64,000 nucleotides of DNA from Schlesneria paludicola DSM 18645 (GTDB lineage: Bacteria; Planctomycetota; Planctomycetia; Planctomycetales; Planctomycetaceae): assembly GCA_945876035.1 (NCBI GenBank), contig CAMCMU010000009.1:53648-117647 (forward strand), in the 5' to 3' direction. Every line of letters begins with the position of its first letter. The stretch's first letter is position 1. Under the pieces are notes generated by a model. That model was not told where the DNA came from, searched no databases, and saw nothing but the letters and a program-made list of their open reading frames with translations. Positions 52,489 through 61,570 of this stretch are shown piece by piece. A program made the position numbers and the translations under genes.

Positions 52489-53277
52489 ATGACACGCCAC
52501 GTGAAAGTGCATCTGCTGCCCACTTTATTCGAACCCGAAGAGGTTCGAGGTGGAATCACCGTTATCATCGATGTCCTGAGGGCCTCGACAACCATCACGC
52601 ACGCACTGGCCCACGGCGCGCAGGCTGTGATTCCAGTCGGTGAGGTGGCTGAGGCACGCCAAGTTGCGGCTCTTCGACCTACCGAGAGCGTACTGCTGGG
52701 AGGAGAGCGTGAGGGAGTCCTGATTGAAGGATTTGACCTCGACAACAATCCGCTGGCCTACTCGTCCGAAGTCGTGTCTGGCAAGACGATCATCTTCACC
52801 ACGTCGAACGGTACCAAGGCGCTGCTGCGAGCCCGTGAAGCAGACCGGATCGTCGTCGGATCGTTCGTGAATCTGCAGGCCGTGGTCCATGCCTTGGTTG
52901 ACGACACGCGTCCACTGCACCTGGTCTGTGCCGGAACAGAGGGCAAAATCAGCCTCGAAGATGTTCTGTGCGCGGGCGGGATCTGCCATCGTCTTCAACT
53001 CTGGGCTGAGACCTTTGGGGGGGGAGACAACTTTGACTGTAATGACGATCCAACTCAACTGGCTCTGGACCTGTATTGGTTCCGTGCGTCGGCTCCTGAA
53101 GACAATGACTCGGCCGCCATTCGGGAAGCAATCCTGATGAGCCGGGGCGGCCGCAACTGTCAACGTCTCGGTTTCGATCACCAAGTTTCACATGCCGCGA
53201 CATACGATCTGTTCGACATCGTTCCCGAGTACATCAAGTCCACGGGCGAGATCATCGTTCCACGGTCGCAGGAATGA
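52489..53277 (+). CDS. comB: 2-phosphosulfolactate phosphatase (ComB family)
   Basis: 262-residue Mg-dependent phosphatase family first described in coenzyme M synthesis, where it yields sulfolactate. GGITVIIDVLRASTTITHAL, GGEREGVLIEGFDLDNNP and TTSNGTKALLRAREAD are the family motifs, and GFDHQVSHAATYDLF is the C-terminal signature. Many bacteria without coenzyme M carry this family, so the real substrate is uncertain. ATG 52489 follows CGGAAA; longer readings to 52375 do not fit. It lies 79 bp before glyQS. Confidence 0.88.
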   Translation: MTRHVKVHLLPTLFEPEEVRGGITVIIDVLRASTTITHALAHGAQAVIPVGEVAEARQVAALRPTESVLLGGEREGVLIEGFDLDNNPLAYSSEVVSGKTIIFTTSNGTKALLRAREADRIVVGSFVNLQAVVHALVDDTRPLHLVCAGTEGKISLEDVLCAGGICHRLQLWAETFGGGDNFDCNDDPTQLALDLYWFRASAPEDNDSAAIREAILMSRGGRNCQRLGFDHQVSHAATYDLFDIVPEYIKSTGEIIVPRSQE

Positions 53278-53356
53278 CCAATCACTAACCATACTCCTTG
53301 CAGCAATGATCGCCGATTTTGCTGATGCATGGTCTCTGAACAAAAGGTTTTCGAAT

Positions 53357-54835
53357 ATGGCTGACGACAATCGCATGGACCGGATCGTTGCGCTCGCAAA
53401 GCGACGTGGATTTATTTTTCAATCCTCAGAAATCTACGGAGGTCTGAACGGATTTTGGGACTATGGACCGCTCGGGGTCGAGTTGAAACGCAACGTGCGG
53501 CAGGCGTGGTGGGGCGATATGATCACCGAGCACGATGACATTTCAACACCGGCCGGAGCGCCTTCAAAATTTGATATGGTTGGCCTCGAATCCTCGATCA
53601 TCATGCATCCACAGGTTTGGAAGGTTTCCGGACATTACGACCTGTTCTGCGACAAGATGGTCGATTGTCGAGAGTGCAAAGCCCGTTTTCGCATCGATCA
53701 TGTCCCCACTAGCGAATGTCCGATCAAGCCGAGCAAGCATCCGGGCGAACACGACAAGTGCCAACTGACCGAACCGCGCGACTTCAATCTGATGTTCAAA
53801 ACCACCCTCGGTGCCTTGGGAACTGAGTCAGATACCGCCTATCTGCGGCCGGAAACCGCACAGGGGATGTTCGCCAATTTCAAGAACATCTGTGATTCCA
53901 GCCGAGTCAAAATCCCCTTCGGAATTGCCCAAATCGGCAAGAGTTTTCGTAACGAAATCACGCCCCGCAACTTCATCTTCCGGTCTCGCGAGTTTGAGCA
54001 GATGGAGATGGAGTTTTTCTGTCATCCATCGCAATCACTGGCATGGTATCAATACTGGCGCGACCGGCGCTACAACTGGTATCTTCGGCACGGTATTGCG
54101 AAGAACAATCTGATTCTGCGGGAGCATGCGCAGGAAGAGTTAGCACATTATTCGGTCGGCACGGCGGATCTGGAGTACGCCTTTCCGTTCCTAGAAGCGG
54201 GTTCCTACGGAGAGTTGGAAGGTGTGGCACATCGCGGCGACTTCGACCTGAGATCTCATTCTGAAGGAAAGCTTTGCAAGAAGGACGGCCAACTTGTTGT
54301 AGAGACTGGTCCTGACGGCAAGCCGAAGCATCACGGCAGTGGTAAGGACCTGAGCTATTACGACGATCAGACTCGCGAGCGATTTTTGCCGCATGTGATC
54401 GAACCGGCTGCGGGTTGCGATCGGGCCACACTGGCCTTCCTGTGTGAAGCCTACCATGAAGACAGACAACCCGACGACAAGGGCGAAATGCAGGAGCGGG
54501 TCGTCCTGAAGCTGCATCCTCGACTGGCTCCCGTCAAGGTCGCTGTGTTTCCACTTCTCAAAAAAGAAGGAATGCCGGAAAAAGCCGCCGAAATTTACCG
54601 GTCATTCAAGCGTGCGGGGATCGCCGTGCAGTACGATCAGCAAGCGGCAATCGGTCGGCGATACCGCCGCATGGACGAAATCGGCACCCCCTTCTGCATT
54701 ACTGTGGATGGCGACACCATGGCGGGTGATGCTTCGATCGTCGGTACGGTCACAGTGCGTGATCGTGACACACTGAAGCAGATCCGTGTCCCTGTGAATG
54801 AACTTCTCGAGCACATCCGCAGTCGTCTTGAATAA
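53357..54835 (+). CDS. glyQS: Glycyl-tRNA synthetase (dimeric, eukaryote/archaea-like type)
   Basis: 492-residue class II synthetase of the alpha2 type. YGGLNGFWDYGPLGVELKRN is the distinctive N-terminal signature, MIMHPQVW-like IIMHPQVWKVSGHYDLF follows, and CRECKARFRIDH is a Cys-containing insert. FRNEITPRNFIFRSREFEQM is motif 2, and the anticodon-binding domain covers the last 110 residues (LHPRLAPVKVAVFPLLKKEG). ATG 53357 is where the family begins; the frame extends to 53192 inside the comB gene without similarity. Confidence 0.95.
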   Translation: MADDNRMDRIVALAKRRGFIFQSSEIYGGLNGFWDYGPLGVELKRNVRQAWWGDMITEHDDISTPAGAPSKFDMVGLESSIIMHPQVWKVSGHYDLFCDKMVDCRECKARFRIDHVPTSECPIKPSKHPGEHDKCQLTEPRDFNLMFKTTLGALGTESDTAYLRPETAQGMFANFKNICDSSRVKIPFGIAQIGKSFRNEITPRNFIFRSREFEQMEMEFFCHPSQSLAWYQYWRDRRYNWYLRHGIAKNNLILREHAQEELAHYSVGTADLEYAFPFLEAGSYGELEGVAHRGDFDLRSHSEGKLCKKDGQLVVETGPDGKPKHHGSGKDLSYYDDQTRERFLPHVIEPAAGCDRATLAFLCEAYHEDRQPDDKGEMQERVVLKLHPRLAPVKVAVFPLLKKEGMPEKAAEIYRSFKRAGIAVQYDQQAAIGRRYRRMDEIGTPFCITVDGDTMAGDASIVGTVTVRDRDTLKQIRVPVNELLEHIRSRLE

Positions 54836-54944
54836 TCGATTTTAGAGCACATACCGACAATCCGACGCGGGCTATACGATCGCCACACGCCGACATGGGA
54901 ATCACGCAGTCCAAACCACTCCTCAAGCTTGGTTGTCCACAACA

Positions 54945-55886
54945 ATGAAGATTCTTTTGGCAAATCCGCGTGGCTTTTGTGCTGGTGTCAATATGGCCAT
55001 CGAATGCCTCGACGAAACGATCCGGATGTTCGGTCCTCAGATTTATGTTTATCACGAAATCGTCCATAACAAATATGTCGTGGAGCGATTCACACAACAA
55101 GGTGTGAAGTTTGTCAATACGATCGCCGAGGTTCCCGAAGGATCCATTTTGTTGTACTCGGCGCACGGTGTCTCGCCGGAGATTCGACAGCAGTCCAAGG
55201 GTCGGAAACTAACGACGATTGATGCGACCTGTCCACTTGTCACCAAAGTTCATCTCGAAGCAATCAAGTACGCTCGTGAGCACTACCATATTGTACTGAT
55301 CGGTCATGCGGGCCATGACGAAGTCATCGGCACAATGGGCGAAGCTCCGGCAAGTATCACGCTGATCGAGACTGCTGAAGAAGTTGCCAATTTAAGTTTC
55401 GGCCTCGAGAGTAAGATCGCCTACCTCACCCAGACGACGCTGAGCGTAAATGAGGCGGCGATGGTGATCGATGCCCTGAAGCTGAAGTTTCCTCACATTG
55501 AAAGTCCTCCCAAGGAAGATATTTGCTATGCGACGACCAATCGTCAAGATGCGGTCAAACAACTCGTGGAACTGGCGGATGTGGTCATCATCTTGGGAAG
55601 TCAGAACAGTTCGAATAGCCGCCGATTGCGTGAGATTGGTGAAGTACTCGGCAAACCCGCCTATCTGATCGACGGAGCGTCCGAGCTTCGTCCCGAATGG
55701 TTTGACGGTGTGCAGACGGTGCTGATTTCAGCGGGAGCCAGCGCACCCGAGGAGACAGTTCGTGATTGCATCGATCTGCTGGTCAGTCAGTACGGGGCCA
55801 TTTTGGAAGAAATCGTGACGCGCCTCGAACACGTTTCATTTTCGCTTCCGAAGGAACTGCGGCTCTTGCAAGCCGCCTCGGACTGA
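54945..55886 (+). CDS. ispH: 4-hydroxy-3-methylbut-2-enyl diphosphate reductase
   Basis: 313-residue iron-sulfur enzyme performing the last step of the non-mevalonate isoprenoid pathway. The three cluster cysteines are in NPRGFCAGVNMA, TIDATCPLVTKVH and ICYATTNRQDAV. GHAGHDEVIGTMGEAP contains the catalytic Glu, and SQNSSNSRRLREI is the TNSSN-type substrate loop. ATG 54945 matches the usual start; TTG 54933 would add four residues. Convergent with the catabolic-type cluster on its right. Confidence 0.95.
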   Translation: MKILLANPRGFCAGVNMAIECLDETIRMFGPQIYVYHEIVHNKYVVERFTQQGVKFVNTIAEVPEGSILLYSAHGVSPEIRQQSKGRKLTTIDATCPLVTKVHLEAIKYAREHYHIVLIGHAGHDEVIGTMGEAPASITLIETAEEVANLSFGLESKIAYLTQTTLSVNEAAMVIDALKLKFPHIESPPKEDICYATTNRQDAVKQLVELADVVIILGSQNSSNSRRLREIGEVLGKPAYLIDGASELRPEWFDGVQTVLISAGASAPEETVRDCIDLLVSQYGAILEEIVTRLEHVSFSLPKELRLLQAASD

Positions 55887-55949
55887 TCCCTCCGCATCAT
55901 CGTCTGACATTCTTTCTGAACAACCTCTTCAGTGCGATCGAGCAGCACC

Positions 55950-56828
55950 TCATTCATCGGCCATCAGTCGCGACAAAAACTGATAGGACTCCACTAACAC
56001 CTGTGGTGCGATGTGGCTATGCCGGCTCAACTCCACGTTTAGCGAGCCTTGATATTTCATCCGTTGGAGAGTTTTGAGGATTGGTCGAAACTCAATTGTT
56101 CCCGCCCCAAATCGAAGATGCTCGTGAACCCCCTGTATCATATCCTCAATGTGAATGGTGAAGATCCGATCCTGCCATTCTTCCAAATACTTCGAAACCG
56201 GCTCAGGCTCCAAGCAATGCACATGGCCAATATCGACGCACAGTCCAAAACCGGGAGCATCAACAAACGACAACAATTCCTGAAAATCGTCGAATGTCTG
56301 AATCACCATGCCCGGTTCAGGCTCGAAGGCCAAACGGACTTTGTGTTGACCGGCGTAATCAATCACCGGCGCCAGTGACTCAACGAGCCGTCGAAATCCG
56401 ACGTCGCGCGGCGATTCATCGGCGAGAGTTCCCGACCAGAAGGAGACCGTATCTGAGTTTAAAGCCCGCGCGATCTGAATGCATCGCTTGAGAAAATCGA
56501 CACGTACGCCGCGTTGAGCTTTCTCAGGACTGACCAGAGTCGGTTCGTGCTTGCGTCGAGGATCAAGCAGAAACCTCGCACCCGTTTCTACCACGGAGGT
56601 CATGCCCAATCGCGCAAGGCAATTTTGCATGCGATCCAGTTCCTGCGGAAACGCATCAGAAAACGGGTCAAGGCAATGATGGTCGACGGTCAGGGCCACG
56701 GACCTGTAGCCGGCCGCATGCATCAATTCCAGAGCTTGCTCCCAACGGTGACCGCTCAGCCCGTTGGTGTTGTAACCCAGTCGCAACGAAGGGCCGTTTC
56801 GATCAAGCGCTGTCACTTCCACTTCCAA
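55950..56828 (-). CDS. Xylose-isomerase-like TIM barrel protein (sugar isomerase/epimerase family)
   Basis: 292-residue AP-endonuclease-2/sugar isomerase barrel. GLRLGYNTNG-like LRLGYNTNGLSGHRWEQALE opens the barrel. Metal ligands are plausible in LAFEPEPGM (Glu), LCVDIGHVHCLE (Asp, His), FTIHIEDM (His) and LNVELSRH (Glu). It could isomerise or epimerise a sugar or a 2-keto acid derivative. The reading begins at TTG 56828 and overlaps the end of the dehydrogenase gene by 16 bases; GTGs at 56822 and 56816 are alternatives. It is the last gene of the 61.6-55.9 kb group. Confidence 0.8.
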   Translation of the reverse strand: MEVEVTALDRNGPSLRLGYNTNGLSGHRWEQALELMHAAGYRSVALTVDHHCLDPFSDAFPQELDRMQNCLARLGMTSVVETGARFLLDPRRKHEPTLVSPEKAQRGVRVDFLKRCIQIARALNSDTVSFWSGTLADESPRDVGFRRLVESLAPVIDYAGQHKVRLAFEPEPGMVIQTFDDFQELLSFVDAPGFGLCVDIGHVHCLEPEPVSKYLEEWQDRIFTIHIEDMIQGVHEHLRFGAGTIEFRPILKTLQRMKYQGSLNVELSRHSHIAPQVLVESYQFLSRLMADE

Positions 56829-57811
56829 GACTGTCGCAATTCGTCATTCACAACCGCACCCGCTGGCCATTGATTCCGAGACAGCTTGATGACGCAGTCT
56901 GCCGCTTCAATCCCCATGTTTTCCTGCGACAGTTTGTCTCCACCTCCCACATGCGGGCTGACGACGATGTTGTCGAGTTGAAATAAGGGATTATCGGAGG
57001 TGGCCGGTTCCTGTTCGAAAACGTCCAAGCCCGCCCCAGAAAGATGTCCTGACTTCAAAGCATCCATCAGATCCGCTTCGACAACCATTCCGCCTCGGGC
57101 CGTGTTGATCAGTACACTTCCCGGCTTCATTTTTTGAAAGACCGCGTGATTGAAAAGACCCGCTGTTTCGGCATTTAGAGGACAATGAATAGAAACATAG
57201 TCACTCCGAGATAGGAGCGCATCGAAGTCGACCAACTCAATTCCATACTGAGCAACGAACTGTTTGTCCGGATACGTTTCTGTGGCCAGCACCGTCATCC
57301 CCATCGCTCGACCACGAATTGCGGTGCTTCGACCAATTCGGCCAAGCCCGAAAATTCCCAGAATCTTTCCCCGAATCGGCTGTGTTTGATTTTTGGCCCA
57401 TTGGCCTGACCGAACGCATGCGTCGTTGGTCACAATTCCTTTGGCGATGGCGAACACCAAGGCAAAGGCCGTTTCTGCCACCGATTCATGATTGGCAGTC
57501 GGTGTAATTGTGACCGGAATACCGTGTTTTGTCGCCGCCGAAACGTTGACCCGATCGTACCCGACACCGCTTCGGGCGATGACTTGAAGTCGAGGGAGTG
57601 CCGCAATCACTTCGGGAGTCAGGTACTCTCCGCCAGCAATCACGGCATCCACGTTGCTCAGAACTCGAATCGTTTCGGCAGGGCTGCACAGCCCACGTGT
57701 GAATGTGGTGTCATCCGGATGCTGAATCGTAAATCCCGCCTCTTCGAGCATGGGAATCCATGGCCCTCGCACCGCGATCAAAGCTTCCGGAGTAATCATC
57801 ACAGCAGGCAT
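56813..57811 (-). CDS. D-isomer-specific 2-hydroxyacid dehydrogenase
   Basis: 332-residue NAD-dependent dehydrogenase of the D-3-phosphoglycerate dehydrogenase family without the C-terminal ACT domain. ARSGVGYDRVN, ANHESVAETAFAL, GIFGLGRIGRSTAIRGRAMG (NAD fold), NTARGGMV (Arg), GLDVFEQEP (Glu) and VSPHVGGG (His) give the complete catalytic set. The lack of ACT and the aldolase neighbour suggest a catabolic role, for example on a 2-keto or 2-hydroxy acid, rather than serine synthesis. ATG 57811 follows GAAAGAG and lies 16 bp after the aldolase gene. Confidence 0.9.
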   Translation of the reverse strand: MPAVMITPEALIAVRGPWIPMLEEAGFTIQHPDDTTFTRGLCSPAETIRVLSNVDAVIAGGEYLTPEVIAALPRLQVIARSGVGYDRVNVSAATKHGIPVTITPTANHESVAETAFALVFAIAKGIVTNDACVRSGQWAKNQTQPIRGKILGIFGLGRIGRSTAIRGRAMGMTVLATETYPDKQFVAQYGIELVDFDALLSRSDYVSIHCPLNAETAGLFNHAVFQKMKPGSVLINTARGGMVVEADLMDALKSGHLSGAGLDVFEQEPATSDNPLFQLDNIVVSPHVGGGDKLSQENMGIEAADCVIKLSRNQWPAGAVVNDELRQSWKWK

Positions 57812-57827
57812 CGATACTCTTTCTTCG

Positions 57828-58601
57828 TTAAAGACTGTTGCGAACCGATGCAAAAATCTCGTCTACGGTTCGAATCATGTATTCGTAGTCATTGCCACAC
57901 TGAGCCCATTGGACTCCCAGTTTTTTCGCCTCGAGGGCGTGGTCCGGATCGGCTCCCATCCCCATCCCAATCGAAAGACCCGCGGCTCGACCGTGTTTCA
58001 CTATTTTTCCGATTGCATCCAACACGTGAGGATGGTGAACTTGACCGAGCAAACCCAGAGAACCGGACAGATCGTAAGGACCAATGACGAGCGAGTCGAG
58101 TCCCTCGATGTTAACAATTCGGTCAAGCTCTTCGAGTGCCGAAACCGTCTCGATCTGAGCCGCAACAAACAACTGCTCGTTGGCGTGTTTCAAATAATCG
58201 TCGCCGCGAATTCTGCCGTAGTTTGACGGACGCCGTGGCCCAAATCCTCGATCTCCCTGAGGTGGGTAACGGCAGGCCGAGACAAACGCTTGAATCTCAG
58301 ACGCAGACTTCGCTTGCGGCAGGATAATACCTTCCGCTCCGCTGTCCAAGACGCGTTTGATCCAGGCTACGTCACTGCTGGGAATCCGCACGATTGCGGG
58401 AGTCCCCCCAGCACGTGCCGCCATCAAATGAGTCGTCATTGACTCCAGACTGGTCGGATTGTGTTCCAAATCGATCCATAAAAAATCCACGCTGGGGCAG
58501 AGAGCCTCTGTAACGGCAGGATCCTGGAACGTGATTCCTGCACCTAGGCAAAAATTTCCCGCAGCCAACTTGTCTCGAAACTTGTGAATATTGCAGATCA
58601 C
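57828..58601 (-). CDS. HpcH/HpaI-family aldolase
   Basis: 257-residue class II pyruvate aldolase of the type acting on 2-keto-3-deoxy sugar acids or 4-hydroxy-2-oxo acids. FLWIDLEHNPTS, AIVRIPSSDVAWIKRVLDSG, GIILPQAKSA and AAQIETVSALEELD (metal Glu), and VIGPYDLSGSLG (metal Asp) are visible. It would split its substrate to pyruvate and an aldehyde. It precedes the dehydrogenase gene with only 16 bp between, so the two products probably act in sequence. Confidence 0.9.
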   Translation of the reverse strand: MICNIHKFRDKLAAGNFCLGAGITFQDPAVTEALCPSVDFLWIDLEHNPTSLESMTTHLMAARAGGTPAIVRIPSSDVAWIKRVLDSGAEGIILPQAKSASEIQAFVSACRYPPQGDRGFGPRRPSNYGRIRGDDYLKHANEQLFVAAQIETVSALEELDRIVNIEGLDSLVIGPYDLSGSLGLLGQVHHPHVLDAIGKIVKHGRAAGLSIGMGMGADPDHALEAKKLGVQWAQCGNDYEYMIRTVDEIFASVRNSL

Positions 58602-58704
58602 GGTCGCCCCTCCTTCAGAAACACTACCGCGGAATCAGAGTGGTCTTATTTGGAGAGTCCGGAGGGACAGCACTCACCTGTTGTCTCGAAAATCACTCGG
58701 AGAA

Positions 58705-60357
58705 TCACACATTGATTGAGGACTTTGGAACCACGTATTTTTGCAGAAATGCGGCAACGATCATCGCTCCGATGGCCATGCAGCCTAGGCATATCACAGC
58801 CATCAATCCACTGCGATGATCCCAGTAGCCCTTGAAGCCGAGCAACAGGAAAATCGAACCTGCAAAGATGTTCAAAGATGTCAACCAGACGGGGGCTCGA
58901 AGTCGCCGAGGCAACCAGCGATAGTCCATCCAGACATTGAGGAAACAAATCACTCCACAAAAAAGGACTCCGGTAAAAAGGTTGACCGGTGTCATCAGTT
59001 TATCTAGCAAAATCTTCGGTTGATTTTTGGGCGGCATCGCCGCCGATTTTTCAGGTCTCCCCTCCTGCAATTTTTCGACAACCACACGAGCCGATGATGT
59101 CTCCGCGATCGGAGCGGGCGCAGACATTGGAAACGCTTGACGAACGAACAGCCAAGACAGGATCAGCAGCACGACCGTCGCGCACCAGTTGATCATTCCC
59201 CGACGTAACTGTTGTTTTCGGGACACCGTCCAGTTGACCACGAACGAACGCATGATCTCGTCCGCGACGACACAGGCAATCTCAATCGTCCCATACAGTG
59301 TTCCGGTCATGGCTAGGAACGCTCCTAGAACGTACAAGGGAAGCAACCACGGATGGATCTGTGTGACCAAACTGGCTTGCAGATTTAAAAGGTTCTCTTC
59401 ATCGGGAAGCATTTCTCGCGGCCCCAGCACGATCGCACCCGAGGCGACGAACACCGCACTGAATGCGACCACCATCCCAAAGCTGATCAGTGAATCCACC
59501 GTGATGGCTTTGATCCATTTTCTTTGAATATGGTTGGGGTCTGCCGCGATGTCATCGAGTTCTGCGGATGTAGCGGGGCGACTCGACATCCCCCAGCCCT
59601 TCTCGCGAAGCCATGATGTATATGCCAAATAGTCGAAGCCCGCCCCTCCGATGACACCGACATAGCGAGTTGTTTCAATCCAAATCGATTGCTGAGCGAT
59701 CTCCGGATATTTCGCTTCCAACCACGATGGGTACGATAGTGGCTGAGGAAAAATTCCCGCGAGCATTTGCAGCCAGTCGGGTTGATAGAGGATCAATGTG
59801 ACCGCGGCACAACCGACGAGGGCGAAGACGATTGCCGTCTGTATTTTCTCCATCGCCGAATAACCACCCGATGCGGACAGAAGCAGTAGGCTGATCAGAA
59901 TCACTGCTCCCCACAAGTAATCGATTCCTCCGTAAAAGTAGCCTTGAGTTCCAGTCAACCAGGACGTCATATTCCCCAAGACACCCGCATGAAAGCTGAC
60001 CCAGACTGGCATGCAGACCACTGCCATGCCAAACAACATTAGGGGAACCCATCCCCGCGGACCGGGCAACTCAAGCATTCGCTCATAGGGATGAACTCCC
60101 GTGAACATCATATGACGAGCCGCGGCATACATCAGGCCCCATTTGAAGATCGAGATCAGCAGAAAGACAAAGAGGATCCGATATCCGAATAAGGCACCGC
60201 CGCGCGTGGAAAAAATCAGTTCGCCCGTGCCGATTGTCAGCGAGGCAACGATCGCCCCAGGACCGAAAATCATCAGCCATTCCATCGCCGTCTTGGGTAA
60301 TGACGGAGCGGATATAGGTTGTAATTCAGATTCTCCGACGGTCATCCCGCAACTCAT
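58705..60357 (-). CDS. Nramp-fold transporter without the canonical metal motif
   Basis: About 550 residues and 11-12 membrane helices, with a hydrophilic loop near residues 405-445. FGPGAIVASLTIGTGELIFS corresponds to TM1 of Nramp, but the metal-binding DPGN is replaced by GTGE. The TM6 region (VIGGAGFDYLAYTSWLREKG) likewise lacks the MPH motif with its metal-binding methionine. It is therefore probably not a manganese/iron importer; with a catabolic aldolase and dehydrogenase downstream it may import an organic acid or sugar acid. ATG 60357 is chosen; GTG 60366 and ATG 60345 are possible. Confidence 0.82.
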   Translation of the reverse strand: MSCGMTVGESELQPISAPSLPKTAMEWLMIFGPGAIVASLTIGTGELIFSTRGGALFGYRILFVFLLISIFKWGLMYAAARHMMFTGVHPYERMLELPGPRGWVPLMLFGMAVVCMPVWVSFHAGVLGNMTSWLTGTQGYFYGGIDYLWGAVILISLLLLSASGGYSAMEKIQTAIVFALVGCAAVTLILYQPDWLQMLAGIFPQPLSYPSWLEAKYPEIAQQSIWIETTRYVGVIGGAGFDYLAYTSWLREKGWGMSSRPATSAELDDIAADPNHIQRKWIKAITVDSLISFGMVVAFSAVFVASGAIVLGPREMLPDEENLLNLQASLVTQIHPWLLPLYVLGAFLAMTGTLYGTIEIACVVADEIMRSFVVNWTVSRKQQLRRGMINWCATVVLLILSWLFVRQAFPMSAPAPIAETSSARVVVEKLQEGRPEKSAAMPPKNQPKILLDKLMTPVNLFTGVLFCGVICFLNVWMDYRWLPRRLRAPVWLTSLNIFAGSIFLLLGFKGYWDHRSGLMAVICLGCMAIGAMIVAAFLQKYVVPKSSINV

Positions 60358-60457
60358 GGTGGGCACTTTCTCATTCTCTCACGAATTGCGGAGTAGACTT
60401 CGACTCGATTCAGAAGCTTCACCACCAAGGACGGACACCGGATTGAGAAAAACAGTC

Positions 60458-61570
60458 TTAATGGGACGAAAAACCCATTGCCTTATTCAAGGCCGGCATC
60501 AACTCCTTGGCGAACAAATCCATGCTGTGCAACCAGCTCTGTTTGTCGTCCCAGTCGTAACTCATCAGGATGAGATTTCCAAATGGCCCAACCTCTTCGA
60601 TGAGCATTAGCAATCGGCGAAGAACTTCATCGACATCGCCGGCAATAATCTGCTCGGTCATCATGTGATCCAGATGGCATTCCGAATCCGGCATCGCCTG
60701 ATCCCGTTTGAAGATCCGGCGTCCAGGACCTTTATCGAACAACCGACCGATGTACTCAAAGTTCTTCCCCAGCGAGTTGCTTTTGACTCGGCGAACGGCC
60801 TCTTCTGTCGTATCGGCCAGAAAGATAGATCGCGAGACTTTGAAGAGGGAACGATCGGGTGTGCGTCCCGCCTCTTCGGCCGCGGTGGCGTACGTCTGCC
60901 AATTGTTGGCGACGACGTTGCCGGGCACGAGACAGTGCGAGAACGGCTGGTATCCGCGGGCACCGGCCATCTTCATGCTGGGAGAGTTCAAACTCGTCCC
61001 AGGGATCGCAATCGGAGGGTGAGGCAATTGATACGGACGGAGCATGTAGCCAATCATCGTCTCTTGATCGACATGATCACGGAGGTGAAATTGCCAGAAC
61101 TTTCCGTTGTGTTCGTACGGGGGATCCGTGGTCCATAGTTTCAAAATCACGTCCAATGATTCGTCCACCATCGCCGCCGCCTGCTTGGGGTCAGCACCGT
61201 ACAGTTCCTGATCAGCCATCACACTCCCACTGCCGAAACAGAGATCCAGCCGACCTTTGGAAAGGTGGTCGAGGAATGCGAGCCGACTGGCAACATGGGC
61301 CGGATGGTGTTGATTGAGGCACAGAGGTGCGGGACCCATTCGAATTGTCGAGGTCTCACCGAGAGCACGAGCAATGAAAATCTCGGGACTCACGATCGGT
61401 TCGTATTTCATCGTGTGATGTTCACCGATCCAAAACTCGGCAAATCCCAACTTTTCGGCGTAGGTCACCAGTTCTAAGTCTTCATCTAGACATTGCGCCA
61501 CGGGCTTGTCTGGAAAATGAAAGGGCATGATGAACATGCCATACTTGATCTGCTTCAGTTGTTGGTCCAT
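60458..61570 (-). CDS. Luciferase-like (LLM) flavin-dependent oxidoreductase
   Basis: 370-residue bacterial-luciferase-family TIM barrel, probably an FMN- or F420-dependent monooxygenase. IKYGMFIMPFHFPDKP, AEFWIGEHHTMKYEPI, GSGSVMADQELYGADP and PIAIPGTSLNSPSMKMAG are typical of group A LLM monooxygenases. Substrate unknown. It is the first gene of the minus-strand group, 100 bp before the transporter. No flavin reductase gene is adjacent. Confidence 0.87.
   Translation of the reverse strand: MDQQLKQIKYGMFIMPFHFPDKPVAQCLDEDLELVTYAEKLGFAEFWIGEHHTMKYEPIVSPEIFIARALGETSTIRMGPAPLCLNQHHPAHVASRLAFLDHLSKGRLDLCFGSGSVMADQELYGADPKQAAAMVDESLDVILKLWTTDPPYEHNGKFWQFHLRDHVDQETMIGYMLRPYQLPHPPIAIPGTSLNSPSMKMAGARGYQPFSHCLVPGNVVANNWQTYATAAEEAGRTPDRSLFKVSRSIFLADTTEEAVRRVKSNSLGKNFEYIGRLFDKGPGRRIFKRDQAMPDSECHLDHMMTEQIIAGDVDEVLRRLLMLIEEVGPFGNLILMSYDWDDKQSWLHSMDLFAKELMPALNKAMGFSSH

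Noticed and set aside
56813..57811. Serine-biosynthesis SerA
   Set aside because: No ACT or intervening domain, and the neighbours are catabolic-type genes; family membership alone does not show the substrate.
58705..60357. Manganese/iron importer (MntH)
   Set aside because: The DPGN and MPH metal-binding motifs are missing.
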